Notes under the pieces: model-generated
What the model was told of the DNA's origin: nothing
Databases searched by the model: none
What the model saw: only the letters and a program-made list of their open reading frames with translations
In this document: piece after piece, positions 16,659 through 25,743 of the stretch
Layout of the letters: every line of letters begins with the position of its first letter
Numbering within the stretch: the stretch's first letter is position 1
Assembly (NCBI GenBank): GCA_040756515.1
Contig: JBFLYW010000018.1
Coordinates: forward strand, 9,949-73,948
DNA from: DSXH01 sp020724325
GTDB taxonomy: Bacteria; Bacteroidota; Ignavibacteria; Ignavibacteriales; Melioribacteraceae
DNA: 64,000 nucleotides
Direction: 5' to 3'
Made by a program: the position numbers and the translations under genes

Positions 16659-16838
16659 TTAGGACTCAGGAACAAACATGGATCTGCCGGCGTAATAACC
16701 GCAGCTCGGGCATGCTCTATGGCTTAATTTTAGTTCGCCGCAATTCGAGCAACGGCTTAAGGTAGGAACAGTTGCCTTATAGTGTGTTCTGCGCTTATCC
16801 CTTCTACTCTTAGACATCTTTCGTTTCGGATTAGGCAT
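16659..16838 (-). CDS. rpmF: Ribosomal protein L32 (bL32)
   Basis: A 59-residue protein read from the ATG at 16838 to the TAA at 16659. It starts MPNPKRKMSKSRRDKRR and has the four-Cys zinc ribbon of bL32 (CSNCG and CPSCG), so it is the zinc-binding C+ type. It lies between the yceD-like gene and plsX, exactly where bL32 genes usually are. Confidence 0.97.
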   Translation of the reverse strand: MPNPKRKMSKSRRDKRRTHYKATVPTLSRCSNCGELKLSHRACPSCGYYAGRSMFVPES

Positions 16839-16852
16839 CGTTTAACCTTTGT

Positions 16853-17350
16853 TTAGTTATTAGATTTTAATTTTTTCAATGGTTCCCAGATATCATTGCT
16901 TTTTACAATTCTACAATCGCATTTATCAGTATTGAGATTAATTCCACAAACCGGACATAAACCTTTGCAATCCTCTCTGCACAGTTTCTTCATCGGAATT
17001 GATAGTTCGGTATATTCACATACGTCCTTACTGATATCTATTTTATCCTGATCAGCAGAAAGATATTTTACATTATAATCCTCAGAAACTTTCGGACCCT
17101 TTGAAAAAATGTAACTCATCTGAAAATTTGAATTCAATTCTGTAATGCATTCTGAATTACATCGATCGCATATCATTTTAGATTTTACCACTGCATCGCA
17201 ATTTAATACAATCTGATGGTTGGACTTATCCATTTTGCAATCTACATATACGTTTCCGAAGAATAATTCTTCAAGACCTACCTTTTCGACAGGTTCATCA
17301 AATATAATTTGATGGATGCCGTTCGAAAAATTTGTATATTTTATTATCAT
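16853..17350 (-). CDS. yceD: YceD/DUF177 family 23S rRNA accumulation protein
   Basis: About 165 residues with the family's Cys pairs: CDRCNSEC in the middle, and a C-terminal CKGLCPVCGINLNTDKCDC-type zinc knuckle. YceD proteins affect 23S rRNA accumulation and are almost always encoded next to rpmF, as here (14-base gap). The frame extends to a TTG at 17365, but the ATG at 17350 fits the family N-terminus better. It is the first gene of the long minus-strand operon, divergent from prsW with a 140-base gap that should hold both promoters. Confidence 0.88.
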   Translation of the reverse strand: MIIKYTNFSNGIHQIIFDEPVEKVGLEELFFGNVYVDCKMDKSNHQIVLNCDAVVKSKMICDRCNSECITELNSNFQMSYIFSKGPKVSEDYNVKYLSADQDKIDISKDVCEYTELSIPMKKLCREDCKGLCPVCGINLNTDKCDCRIVKSNDIWEPLKKLKSNN

Positions 17351-17490
17351 TTTAACAAAGAGCAAAAAAATTGGGACAAAATATAGTTACCAAATCGCTT
17401 ATAATCAAGAAATGATTAAATCTGTAGATATGAAAGATATCTTCAAAATTTTTCTTTATTCTATTATAAATAAAGAATATGAGTTAGCAA

Positions 17491-18441
17491 ATGCCTACTA
17501 ATGTTTCCCTGTTTGCTGCAATAATTCCAATGATAATTTATTTAATAATTATCTGGAGAATGGACAAATATGAACGAGAGCCACTGAAATTTTTGATACT
17601 TCATTTTATCTGGGGTGCTTTCGGTGCAATCATATTGGGAATTTTGGGAAACGTTATGCTCGGAAAACTTACAGGATTTGAGGAAGATGGAACTCACAAA
17701 AACTCACTCATTCAAACAATAATCTTTGCTCCTGTGTCAGAAGAAATTGCAAAAGGAGTTTTTTTACTCTGGTCAGTCAACTCCAGAAAGTTTGATAATG
17801 TAACCGATGGTTTAGTCTATGGAAGTGCAATAGGACTCGGATTTGGGATGACAGAAAACTTTACATACTTTATAACATATGGCGATACGTTATCAACCTG
17901 GGTTTACCTGGTATTTGTCCGTTCATTATTCTCCGCAGTAATGCATATGATTTCAACTGCCACATTCGGAGCTTCTCTGGGTATTGCAAAATTCAATTTG
18001 TGTTCAACTAAATCATTTTTACCTATAGCCGGATTATTGCTGGCTCTTTTTTTTCACTTCCTATGGAATTTTACAGTGAGCTACAATAGCACCTTCTTGT
18101 TTGGTTTTGTATTTATGATAGGACTGATTATTTATTTTATTTTACTTTTCAAATATGCTATACGAAAAGAAAAAGAAATAATTGTAAATGAATTGAGCGA
18201 AGAGTTTGAGATGTTGAACCTTCCAAAGGATCACATAAAAATAATCAGTTCGCCGTTAAGATTTAGGAAAGGATGGGTTGATGAAAATATCCGCAAGCAG
18301 TATTTCAGGAATGCAATAAGACTTGCATTTATGAAGATGCAGAGTAAAAACAGCGAAGGTTATTTAAAAGCAGCATACGATTATGAAGTTGAAATTCTTC
18401 GTGATATGATTCGCAATTTACAACCAATAAAAACAATATGA
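17491..18441 (+). CDS. PrsW-family intramembrane metalloprotease
   Basis: A 316-residue multi-span membrane protein. The PrsW/CPBP-like catalytic motif appears as PVSEEIAKG near residue 80, with further conserved histidines in VMHMISTATFGA and FFHFLWNF inside later membrane segments. About seven to eight hydrophobic helices are followed by a soluble tail of about 90 residues after residue 225. B. subtilis PrsW cleaves the anti-sigma factor RsiW; no anti-sigma gene is nearby, so the substrate is unknown. The stop overlaps the nadD start (ATGA), so the two genes are coupled. Confidence 0.85.
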   Translation: MPTNVSLFAAIIPMIIYLIIIWRMDKYEREPLKFLILHFIWGAFGAIILGILGNVMLGKLTGFEEDGTHKNSLIQTIIFAPVSEEIAKGVFLLWSVNSRKFDNVTDGLVYGSAIGLGFGMTENFTYFITYGDTLSTWVYLVFVRSLFSAVMHMISTATFGASLGIAKFNLCSTKSFLPIAGLLLALFFHFLWNFTVSYNSTFLFGFVFMIGLIIYFILLFKYAIRKEKEIIVNELSEEFEMLNLPKDHIKIISSPLRFRKGWVDENIRKQYFRNAIRLAFMKMQSKNSEGYLKAAYDYEVEILRDMIRNLQPIKTI

Positions 18442-19034
18442 TTAAAATGGAAAATAGAATTGGTATCTTTGGCGGCACTTTCGATCCTGTTCATAACGGA
18501 CATTTAATAACTGCAAGGTACGTTCTCGAAAAAAGAAACCTAGAAAAAATAATTTTTATTCCTTGCTACATCTCTCCTCATAAGGCAGATTTATTAACCT
18601 CTTCAGCAGAACACCGACTTAATATGTTAAAGCTGGCAATTAAAGATTCATCTTATTTCGATTATTCGGATTATGAGCTTTTAGCAGGTGGAATTTCATA
18701 TTCTTACAACACATTAATCCACTTGAGTGATAAGTATGAATCGATAGAATTGATTATAGGTTATGATAATCTGCTTGTATTCGATAAATGGAACAAGCCG
18801 GATGATATAATTAGCATAGCTAAATTAGTTGTAATGAAGAGAAATACAGATGTAGATAATAAAAGGAACAGATTTTTTGAAAATGCTGTTTTATTAGCAA
18901 CGCCAACTATAGAAATATCATCTACAGATATACGTGAACGAGTTCGGAATAATTTGCCGATTGAGTATCTTGTACCGGACAGCGTTAAGAAATATATTTC
19001 AGAGACTAATTTGTACAGGGAAAAATCAATATGA
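18438..19034 (+). CDS. nadD: Nicotinate-nucleotide adenylyltransferase
   Basis: Adenylates nicotinate mononucleotide in NAD synthesis. The protein has 198 residues. The nucleotidyltransferase motif GGTFDPVHNGHL is at the N-terminus and SSTDIRERV near the C-terminus is the ISSTxIR element. The longest start (ATG at 18438) overlaps the prsW stop; an ATG at 18447 is an alternative that removes three residues. The stop overlaps the meaB start (ATGA at 19031). Confidence 0.95.
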   Translation: MIKMENRIGIFGGTFDPVHNGHLITARYVLEKRNLEKIIFIPCYISPHKADLLTSSAEHRLNMLKLAIKDSSYFDYSDYELLAGGISYSYNTLIHLSDKYESIELIIGYDNLLVFDKWNKPDDIISIAKLVVMKRNTDVDNKRNRFFENAVLLATPTIEISSTDIRERVRNNLPIEYLVPDSVKKYISETNLYREKSI

Positions 19035-19987
19035 ATGTAACTGAAATTGCAGAGAAAATTTATGAGAATGATAAACGAATTGTATCGCGAGCAATAAGTA
19101 TAGTAGAATCGAATAATTCAATTTCCACCGATTTATTAAAAGAGCTTCACAAAAAAACGGGAAAAGCATATAGAATAGGAATAACAGGTCCGCCTGGAGC
19201 CGGTAAATCTACATTAACAAACCAACTTGCAAAATATTACCGTAGTATGAATAAGACGGTAGGAATAATAGCTGTTGATCCTACAAGTCCTTTTACCGGC
19301 GGAGCTTTACTTGGCGATAGAGTCCGTATGAACGATATTGGAAATGACCCGGGAATATTTATAAGAAGTATGGCTTCCAGGGGAAGTCTTGGCGGACTTA
19401 GTAAAAATGCTATTGACGCTGCAGATGTCCTTGACGCCGCCGGTTATGAATATATTATTTTCGAAACAGTTGGTGTTGGGCAATCCGAACTCGATATTGC
19501 AAAAACCGCAGATACTACAATTGTTGTTCTTGTACCAGAATCGGGCGACTCTATTCAAGCCATGAAAGCGGGATTGATGGAAATAGCAGACTTCTTCGTT
19601 CTTAATAAAAGTGATAGACCGGGATCCGATTCGGCACAGACAGCATTAAAAACAATTTTGATGCTGAGAGATCATACAGAAAAAGATTGGCTTCCAAACA
19701 TTATAAAATGTGTTGCATCCGAAAATATCGGTACTATAGAAATTGCTGTGGAAATCGATCGCCACCGCAATTTTATGATAAGTAATAATTTACTTAAGGA
19801 GAAACGGGAAGAGAATTACAAAGTCAGAATAAAGGAAATTGTAGAAAACTTACTTAAGAATGAACTTTGGACTGGCGAGAACCACAGTCTATTAAACGAG
19901 TCATTACGGGAAGTAATTGCCGGAACAACATCGCCTTATCAGGTTGCTGAAACTCTCTACAATAATTTCAAAAAAATGATAGGTTGA
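19031..19987 (+). CDS. meaB: Methylmalonyl-CoA mutase-associated GTPase (MeaB/ArgK)
   Basis: A 318-residue G3E-family GTPase that guards cobalamin loading and release in methylmalonyl-CoA mutase. It has the Walker A GPPGAGKST, an IAVDPTSPFTGGALLGDRVRM segment typical of MeaB, ETVGVGQSE for switch/Walker B and NKSD for base recognition. The mutase genes themselves are not in the window. It is coupled to nadD upstream and separated by one base from an acyl-CoA dehydrogenase gene, so the unit handles branched-chain or propionyl-CoA metabolism. Confidence 0.93.
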   Translation: MNVTEIAEKIYENDKRIVSRAISIVESNNSISTDLLKELHKKTGKAYRIGITGPPGAGKSTLTNQLAKYYRSMNKTVGIIAVDPTSPFTGGALLGDRVRMNDIGNDPGIFIRSMASRGSLGGLSKNAIDAADVLDAAGYEYIIFETVGVGQSELDIAKTADTTIVVLVPESGDSIQAMKAGLMEIADFFVLNKSDRPGSDSAQTALKTILMLRDHTEKDWLPNIIKCVASENIGTIEIAVEIDRHRNFMISNNLLKEKREENYKVRIKEIVENLLKNELWTGENHSLLNESLREVIAGTTSPYQVAETLYNNFKKMIG

Positions 19988-19988
19988 T

Positions 19989-21152
19989 ATGGAAAACAAC
20001 AACAATCAATTTATAATAGAGCTTGATGAAAACCGAAAGAACATTAGAGATACAATCCGCGGGTTTGCTGAATCTGTTATTAAACCAGTAGTAATGGAAT
20101 ATGATGAACCCCAGAAATTTCCTTTGGAAATAATGAAGCAGCTTGGCGAATTAGGATTTCTTGGAATTCTTGTCCCGGAAGAATATGGCGGTGTTGGTTT
20201 AGGCTATGTAGAGTATTCAATTGTAGTTGAAGAAATAGCACGGGTTGACCCATCAATTGCCCTTTCAGTTGCAGCACACAACGGTTTATGTACAAATCAT
20301 ATTCTTGTTCATGCAAATGAAGAACTGAAGAAAAAATATCTTCCAGATCTTGCAAGCGGAAAAAAAATTGGTGCATGGGGTTTAACAGAACCTTCAAGCG
20401 GTAGCGATGCTGCCGCTATGCAAACCACTGCTCTATTTCAGGATAACAATTATATTCTCAACGGGACAAAAAATTTTATTACTCACGGTGAATCGGGTCA
20501 AACAATAGTTGTTATGGCAGTAACAGATAAGTCAGAAGTTAAAAAAGGAATTTCAGCATTTGTTGTTGAAAAAGATTTTTCAGGATTCAGCTCCGGCAAA
20601 AAAGAAAATAAACTTGGTATGCGTGCAAGTGAAACTACTCAATTGCATTTTGAGAATTGTATTGTGCCAAAAGAAAATCTAATAGGTGTTGAAGGGGAAG
20701 GTTTTATTCAGGCAATGAAAATACTTGAAGGAGGCAGAATTTCCATTGCAGCATTAAGTGTTGGACTTGCACAAGGATGTCTCGAAGCTGCTATCTCATA
20801 CTCAAAACAGAGAAAGCAATTCAATAAACCGATATCGGAATTTCAAGCAATACAATTTAAGCTTGCAGATATTGCAACTGATATTGAAGCGGCACGATTA
20901 ATGACATATAAAGCCGCACAACTAAAAGATAGCGGTAAGCCGGTTTCTTCTGCTGCAGCAAAAGCAAAGTTATTTGCAAGTGAAATTGCCACTAAAGCTG
21001 CAAGCGAAGCTGTCCAAATTTTCGGCGGCTACGGATTTGTAAAAGATTACCCGGTAGAAAAATTTTACAGAGACGTTAAACTGCTTACAATAGGAGAAGG
21101 TACATCAGAAGTTCAGAGAATTATTTTAGCAAGAGATCTTTTACAGGATTAA
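19989..21152 (+). CDS. Acyl-CoA dehydrogenase
   Basis: A 387-residue FAD-dependent alpha,beta-dehydrogenase of acyl-CoA thioesters. Signature segments are GAWGLTEPSSGSDAA (substrate and flavin contacts), a KLGMRASETT segment, a late QIFGGYGFVKDYPVEKFYRD region and the C-terminal IGEGTSEVQRIILAR with the catalytic Glu. The chain-length class cannot be fixed by eye. Its operon, upstream of a methylcrotonyl-CoA-carboxylase-like subunit, makes a short- or branched-chain role (for example isovaleryl-CoA) plausible. A repeat element begins within ten bases of its stop. Confidence 0.93.
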   Translation: MENNNNQFIIELDENRKNIRDTIRGFAESVIKPVVMEYDEPQKFPLEIMKQLGELGFLGILVPEEYGGVGLGYVEYSIVVEEIARVDPSIALSVAAHNGLCTNHILVHANEELKKKYLPDLASGKKIGAWGLTEPSSGSDAAAMQTTALFQDNNYILNGTKNFITHGESGQTIVVMAVTDKSEVKKGISAFVVEKDFSGFSSGKKENKLGMRASETTQLHFENCIVPKENLIGVEGEGFIQAMKILEGGRISIAALSVGLAQGCLEAAISYSKQRKQFNKPISEFQAIQFKLADIATDIEAARLMTYKAAQLKDSGKPVSSAAAKAKLFASEIATKAASEAVQIFGGYGFVKDYPVEKFYRDVKLLTIGEGTSEVQRIILARDLLQD

Positions 21153-21159
21153 TTATTTA

Positions 21160-21303
21160 GAGGCATCTGAAAAATTCAGAAAGGTTATTTCGAAGGAGCG
21201 GAGCGACTGAGAAGTGTTATTTCGAATCCCGCAAAGCGGGATGAGAAGTGTTATTTCGAATCCCGCAAAGCGGGATGAGAAACGTCATTTTTCAGAGGTT
21301 GCT
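21160..21303. repeat. Dispersed repeat family 1, copy A (with two 34-bp tandem units)
   Basis: The copy starts eight bases after the acyl-CoA dehydrogenase stop with an end sequence GAGGCATCTGAAAAATTCAG that recurs, inverted, at about 59210-59232. Inside are mosaic units that begin TTATTTCGAA and end TGAGAA. Two are exact 34-base tandem copies (21211-21244 and 21245-21278) carrying the palindrome TCCCGCAAAGCGGGA. It ends in TTTTTCAGAGGTT. No ORF is present. Related copies lie at 32440-32593 and 58731-59232. Confidence 0.8.
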
Positions 21304-21343
21304 ATTTACTGATTTCGCGCAATAGATTTTTTTGCATCTAAAT

Positions 21344-21417
21344 CACTAAAACATCAAGTGTAAATATGAATTTACTTGTTTAGTGTTATTTCTTTCTGCT
21401 TTCGTGCCTTGTAGGCT
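21344..21417 (+). repeat. Dispersed repeat family 2, copy A
   Basis: A roughly 75-base stretch running from CACTAAAACATCAAGTG to TTCGTGCCTTGTAGGCT. It matches, in inverse orientation, the element at 38651-38735. The two share CACTAAAACA, CAAGTGTAAA, TTTACTTGTTT and GCTTTCGTGC in the same order and spacing. Non-coding. Confidence 0.7.
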
Positions 21418-21471
21418 AATGCTTTTTGAATAGATACCTAATATCAGTTATTTAGATAAAGGAGAATTTAA

Positions 21472-22196
21472 ATGAATCTTAAAAACAGCAAGATTTAGTA
21501 GAGTTTTGGGAATTCCATTATTTAAAACAAATAGAATTCATGCTAAAACAAGATGTGGATAAAATGTTGGATGGATTAAAATCTAAAGATAAAATAAAAA
21601 ATGATTGGTTCAATATTTTTAATAATTTTGATAAGAAAAGACAAAATTCTGATTTTTCAAGAGGAGCCGAAAGGATTTATTATTGGTTATTCAATCAATT
21701 TGGTACTCCAAATTCAGCACCAATAGGAGCTGATTTATTTTTTGAAACATACAACGCCTTTGTACATATTGATGTAAAAACTGCAAAATTAGATAATCCT
21801 TCAGATTATAAGGGTAAAATACCAATTGGTGCAAATCAGACTAGCTATAAAATAGATGGATCTAATTTTCAAGTAAATCTGCCTATAAAATATTCTTATA
21901 AAGAAAAAACTTGTTTAACATATTTAATAAATATTATATATGATTTGGTAAAAGATAATATTGTAATAAAAGCAATAATACTAGTTTCAGTACCCAACGG
22001 GATTCTTTCATCTATTTATGGGAAATCAATTATTGATGCTGGTAAAAGTGGCTATAAGGGGAAAGGATTTAGATATGCGTTTAGTAAAAATCATAAATTT
22101 ATTTCGATTAAAAATGAATCTCGTGTTAGAATTATTTATAGCAGTGATGATTTCAAAGATAATATTGACAAAAAAATCGGTTTGATAAGTGAATGA
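21472..22196 (+). pseudogene. Type II restriction endonuclease, probably frameshifted near its start
   Basis: The intact frame 21540-22196 (218 residues) reads as a PD-(D/E)xK nuclease: D65 in PIGADLFF and D78-x-K80 in HIDVKTA, with a GAERIYYWLF helix before. It is partner to the methyltransferase that overlaps it by 8 bases. The ATG at 21540 has no ribosome-binding site. A proper GGAG plus ATG stands at 21472, but that frame stops after eight codons. Adding one A to the A5 run at 21481-21485 joins it to the nuclease frame as MNLKKQQDLVEFWEFHYLK and onward, a convincing N-terminus. So the gene is either off (mutation or phase variation) or the base is missing through sequencing error. Recognition site unknown. 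Confidence 0.65.
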
Positions 22197-24081
22197 AAAA
22201 TATTTATTAATAAACAGTGATGTATTTGCTGGATTAAATTCGCTGTCTGATAGTTCAATAGATGTAGCTATTACATCACCACCATATTGGAATCAGAGAG
22301 ATTATGGATTTAATAATCAAATTGGGAGTGAAGCAACTTATCAAGAGTATATAGACAAATTAACATCAATTTTTATCCTATTGAAGGCTAAACTAAAAAA
22401 TAATGGAGTTTTCTTTCTTAATACTGGTGATAAGTACTTATCTAAATATGGTAAATCCCCTCTAGCTTTTATTCCATATAAGTTAGTAAACTCAATGATT
22501 TTAACCGGCTGGATACTGAACGACATTATTGTTTGGTATAAACCTAATCACATGCCGTCAAGTATTAAAAATAGATTTGCTAATTCATATGAACCAATCT
22601 TTGTACTCTCTCCTTCTGATGATAGTATTTATAATAATGCTAATAATTTTTCGAATATAGTAAAGATCAACCTTCAACCAACACTATATAAGCATGTTGC
22701 AGTATTTCCAGAAAAATTAGTTTTAAATTTACTTTCAAAATTAAAACTAAAAAATAATTTTGCTGTTTTGGACCCATTTGCTGGCAGCGGAACAACATTA
22801 AAAGTTATAAAAGATAATTTCCCCTTCGCAAATGCATGCATGATTGAATTTAATGACGATTATATCGACATTATAAAACAAAGATGTAAGTTGGAGAAAA
22901 ATTATATTGAAAGAGCATATAATTTTATACCTTATGAAATAATTAGCTCAAAAAAAATAGAAGATGAGACACTTGAGCTATTTGATAAGTATTCTGAATA
23001 TAATACATCCAAACAACAACAAGGATTAATAGAAATTACTAATAATAAAAGCGAATACTTTAATTTACTATCTAAATTTGAAAATCATTTAATCAAAAAT
23101 AGAATAATGAACAATGGCTTATGTTTTATAGGAAGTCGGCAATTTGACATTGATTTATTCATTAGAACAAGTGCATTAAACAACAAAGGCTGGATTATTA
23201 GAAATATTTTAATTGCTCATAATAATGTAAAATGGTTTCCTATATTTATGATAGTTGATGATAATAAAAGATCTGACTATGTATTTAACTACCAAAATCT
23301 AAAGTTGAAAACTAAGTCAGAATATAATAGAGATTGGTCGGTAACTGACTTTATTGGATTTCTAGTGACAGATACTGTTCATAAGAATAAAAAAAATGGT
23401 ATTGTTATTAAAATTGTTGAATACTATGAGAATAAATTCCCAAGAATTGTAGTAGTTAAATGGAACGACGGTAAATTTACTAAAGAATTTGTTGCTCAGG
23501 ATCAAAATGAAATTGATTCATACATTGTTCAAAAATATATTTCTTATATCAAAATTAAGGAAATGTCCGGCATAAATGCTTTTCATGAATTTATAGAATC
23601 ATTTGATATTGATGATAAAAAAATAAATAATAGCCGTAAGAAGAATAATTATAATGGGAAGTATAAAGAGGAATCGAGAAAAAATTGGGGAGCCTCACCA
23701 GGAGCTCGTTCATCTTTAGAAAATGAATATTTTTCATTACAAAGATTATATACAGTAGACCAGAAACTAATCGCTGATTACTTAAATATAGAGAGAGTAG
23801 AAAAAGGTTATTCTAAAACTGAATTTACAAATCTCTTTCCACCATCCTACAAGCACACTGTTGGGCATTGGTTAAGAAAAGATTTTGGAGGCTCAATCCC
23901 TACGCCAGAGGATTGGGAATTAATTTCACATTTTTTGGATATTGATGAATCTTTTACAAAATATGCGACAAGAACTGCATTAAAATTACAAACAGTTCAG
24001 CATTCGGACTTTAAAATGCCGGATGATTTCTTTGAAGAAACATTCATTCGTAAATTAAAGAGGTTATTTTCAACAAAATGA
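22189..24081 (+). CDS. Type II DNA methyltransferase (beta class) with a long C-terminal extension
   Basis: A site-specific amino-methyltransferase (N4-cytosine or N6-adenine). The catalytic motif TSPPYW is at residues 29-34 and the SAM motif DPFAGSGTT at 195-203, so motif IV precedes motif I as in the beta class. After residue 250 comes an extension of about 380 residues, with a mid-section of unknown fold and a C-terminal YKHTVGHWLRKDFGGSIP segment seen in other methyltransferases and probably a DNA-recognition helix-turn-helix unit. The start is GTG at 22189, overlapping the nuclease gene; the TGA stop overlaps the next gene (ATGA at 24078). The pair is visibly AT-richer than its neighbours and interrupts a metabolic operon, so it was probably acquired. 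Confidence 0.9.
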   Translation: MNEKYLLINSDVFAGLNSLSDSSIDVAITSPPYWNQRDYGFNNQIGSEATYQEYIDKLTSIFILLKAKLKNNGVFFLNTGDKYLSKYGKSPLAFIPYKLVNSMILTGWILNDIIVWYKPNHMPSSIKNRFANSYEPIFVLSPSDDSIYNNANNFSNIVKINLQPTLYKHVAVFPEKLVLNLLSKLKLKNNFAVLDPFAGSGTTLKVIKDNFPFANACMIEFNDDYIDIIKQRCKLEKNYIERAYNFIPYEIISSKKIEDETLELFDKYSEYNTSKQQQGLIEITNNKSEYFNLLSKFENHLIKNRIMNNGLCFIGSRQFDIDLFIRTSALNNKGWIIRNILIAHNNVKWFPIFMIVDDNKRSDYVFNYQNLKLKTKSEYNRDWSVTDFIGFLVTDTVHKNKKNGIVIKIVEYYENKFPRIVVVKWNDGKFTKEFVAQDQNEIDSYIVQKYISYIKIKEMSGINAFHEFIESFDIDDKKINNSRKKNNYNGKYKEESRKNWGASPGARSSLENEYFSLQRLYTVDQKLIADYLNIERVEKGYSKTEFTNLFPPSYKHTVGHWLRKDFGGSIPTPEDWELISHFLDIDESFTKYATRTALKLQTVQHSDFKMPDDFFEETFIRKLKRLFSTK

Positions 24082-25730
24082 ATATTGGGAACAAATTAAT
24101 CATAAATGAATCATCTCTTCGCAAAGAAGATTACAATAAGAACCTAATCAGAAAATTAGAGGCAATAAAAAGTTCAATAAGATTAGGCGGCGGTAATAAT
24201 GCGATTGAAAAGCAGCACGAAAAAGGAAAATTAACTGCTCGCGAAAGAATTGCATTACTTATAGATGCTGATTCCAATTTTTTAGAATTAAGTACGCTTG
24301 CCGCTTACGGAATGTATGAAGAATATGGCGGCGCTCCTTCATCAGGAACAATTTACGGCATCGGTAAAATTCACGGAAGAAGTTTTGTTATTGTTGCCAA
24401 TGATGCAACTGTAAAAGCCGGTGCATGGTTTCCAATTACTGCTAAAAAAAATTTACGCGCACAGGAAGTTGCAATTGAAAACCGTCTGCCCATAATTTAC
24501 CTGGTTGACAGCGCTGGCGTTTTTCTTCCCTTGCAAGATGAAATCTTTCCAGACAAGGAACACTTTGGAAGAATCTTCAGAAATAATGCGGTGATCTCTT
24601 CAATGGGTATTCCTCAGATCTCTGCGATTATGGGTCCATGCGTTGCCGGAGGTGCTTACTTACCAATAATGAGCGACGAAGCACTAATTGTAGAGGGAGA
24701 GGGTTCTGTTTTTTTAGCCGGCTCGCATTTAGTTAAAGCTGCAATTGGTGAAGAAATAGATAACGAAAATTTAGGAGGCGCACGCGTTCAATCAAACATT
24801 TCTGGTGTTACTGATTATATAATGAAAAATGATAAAGAATGCATTGATCAAATTAGAAGTCTCGTTCATAAATATGGTATAAATGAAATTGCCGGTTTTA
24901 ACAGAATTAAATCTGCCCTTCCAAAGTTTGCATCCGATGAGATTTACTCTATTCTTCCCGAAGACACAACAAAACCTTACGATACTTACGAATTATTAGC
25001 GCGTATAGTTGACAATTCTGAAATAGATGAATACAAAGCCGGTTATGGCAAAACAATAATTACAGCTTATGCTCGTATTGATGGATGGGCTGTTGGAATT
25101 GTTGCAAATCAAAGAAATATTGTAAAGACAGAAAAAGGCGAAATGCAGATTGGCGGTGTAATTTACTCCGATAGTGCCGATAAAGCTTCAAGATTTATAA
25201 TGAATTGTAATCAGAAAAAGATTCCGCTTGTTTTTCTTCAGGATGTTACCGGTTTTATGGTTGGAAGTAAAGCCGAACACGGAGGGATTATTAAGGACGG
25301 GGCTAAGATGGTTAATGCCGTGGCAAATTCTGTTGTACCTAAAATTACAATTATCATTGGTAACAGTTACGGTGCGGGTAATTATGCAATGTGCGGAAAA
25401 GCTTATGACCCACGATTTATATATTCATATCCGAATGCTAAAATTGCCGTTATGGGCGGTGCGCAAGCAAGCAGCGTTTTACTTGATATACGAGTTAAAC
25501 AAATGCAAAAATCTGGTAAAGAATTTTCAAATGAACAAAAAGAGAAATTACTTAATGAAGTAACGAGGTTATACGAAGAAAAAAATTCTCCTCTTTATGC
25601 CGCTGCTCGTCTGTGGATTGATGAGATAATAGACCCTGCACTTACACGCGAATACATTTCATCTGCAATTGAATGTGCTAATAATAATCCTGACATTAAA
25701 AAGTTTTCTACAGGTGTAATTCAAACATAG
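24078..25730 (+). CDS. Acyl-CoA carboxylase, carboxyltransferase (beta) subunit
   Basis: A 550-residue biotin-dependent carboxyltransferase that moves CO2 from carboxybiotin to an acyl-CoA. GKLTARERIALLID, a segment around FPDKEHFGRIF, GPCVAGGAYLPIMSDE and a late AVMGGAQASSVLL region match the methylcrotonyl-CoA carboxylase beta group more than propionyl-CoA carboxylase. No biotin carboxylase subunit is in the window. The start overlaps the methyltransferase stop (ATGA), so expression now depends on ribosomes arriving from the restriction-modification genes or on an internal promoter. It likely once followed the acyl-CoA dehydrogenase directly. Confidence 0.9.
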   Translation: MNIGNKLIINESSLRKEDYNKNLIRKLEAIKSSIRLGGGNNAIEKQHEKGKLTARERIALLIDADSNFLELSTLAAYGMYEEYGGAPSSGTIYGIGKIHGRSFVIVANDATVKAGAWFPITAKKNLRAQEVAIENRLPIIYLVDSAGVFLPLQDEIFPDKEHFGRIFRNNAVISSMGIPQISAIMGPCVAGGAYLPIMSDEALIVEGEGSVFLAGSHLVKAAIGEEIDNENLGGARVQSNISGVTDYIMKNDKECIDQIRSLVHKYGINEIAGFNRIKSALPKFASDEIYSILPEDTTKPYDTYELLARIVDNSEIDEYKAGYGKTIITAYARIDGWAVGIVANQRNIVKTEKGEMQIGGVIYSDSADKASRFIMNCNQKKIPLVFLQDVTGFMVGSKAEHGGIIKDGAKMVNAVANSVVPKITIIIGNSYGAGNYAMCGKAYDPRFIYSYPNAKIAVMGGAQASSVLLDIRVKQMQKSGKEFSNEQKEKLLNEVTRLYEEKNSPLYAAARLWIDEIIDPALTREYISSAIECANNNPDIKKFSTGVIQT

Positions 25731-25743
25731 GAAACGGTTTATT

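Noticed and set aside
21211..21278. Two exact 34-bp repeats that could be a CRISPR fragment
   Set aside because: They are directly adjacent with no spacer, and there are no cas genes; they are units of a dispersed intergenic repeat.
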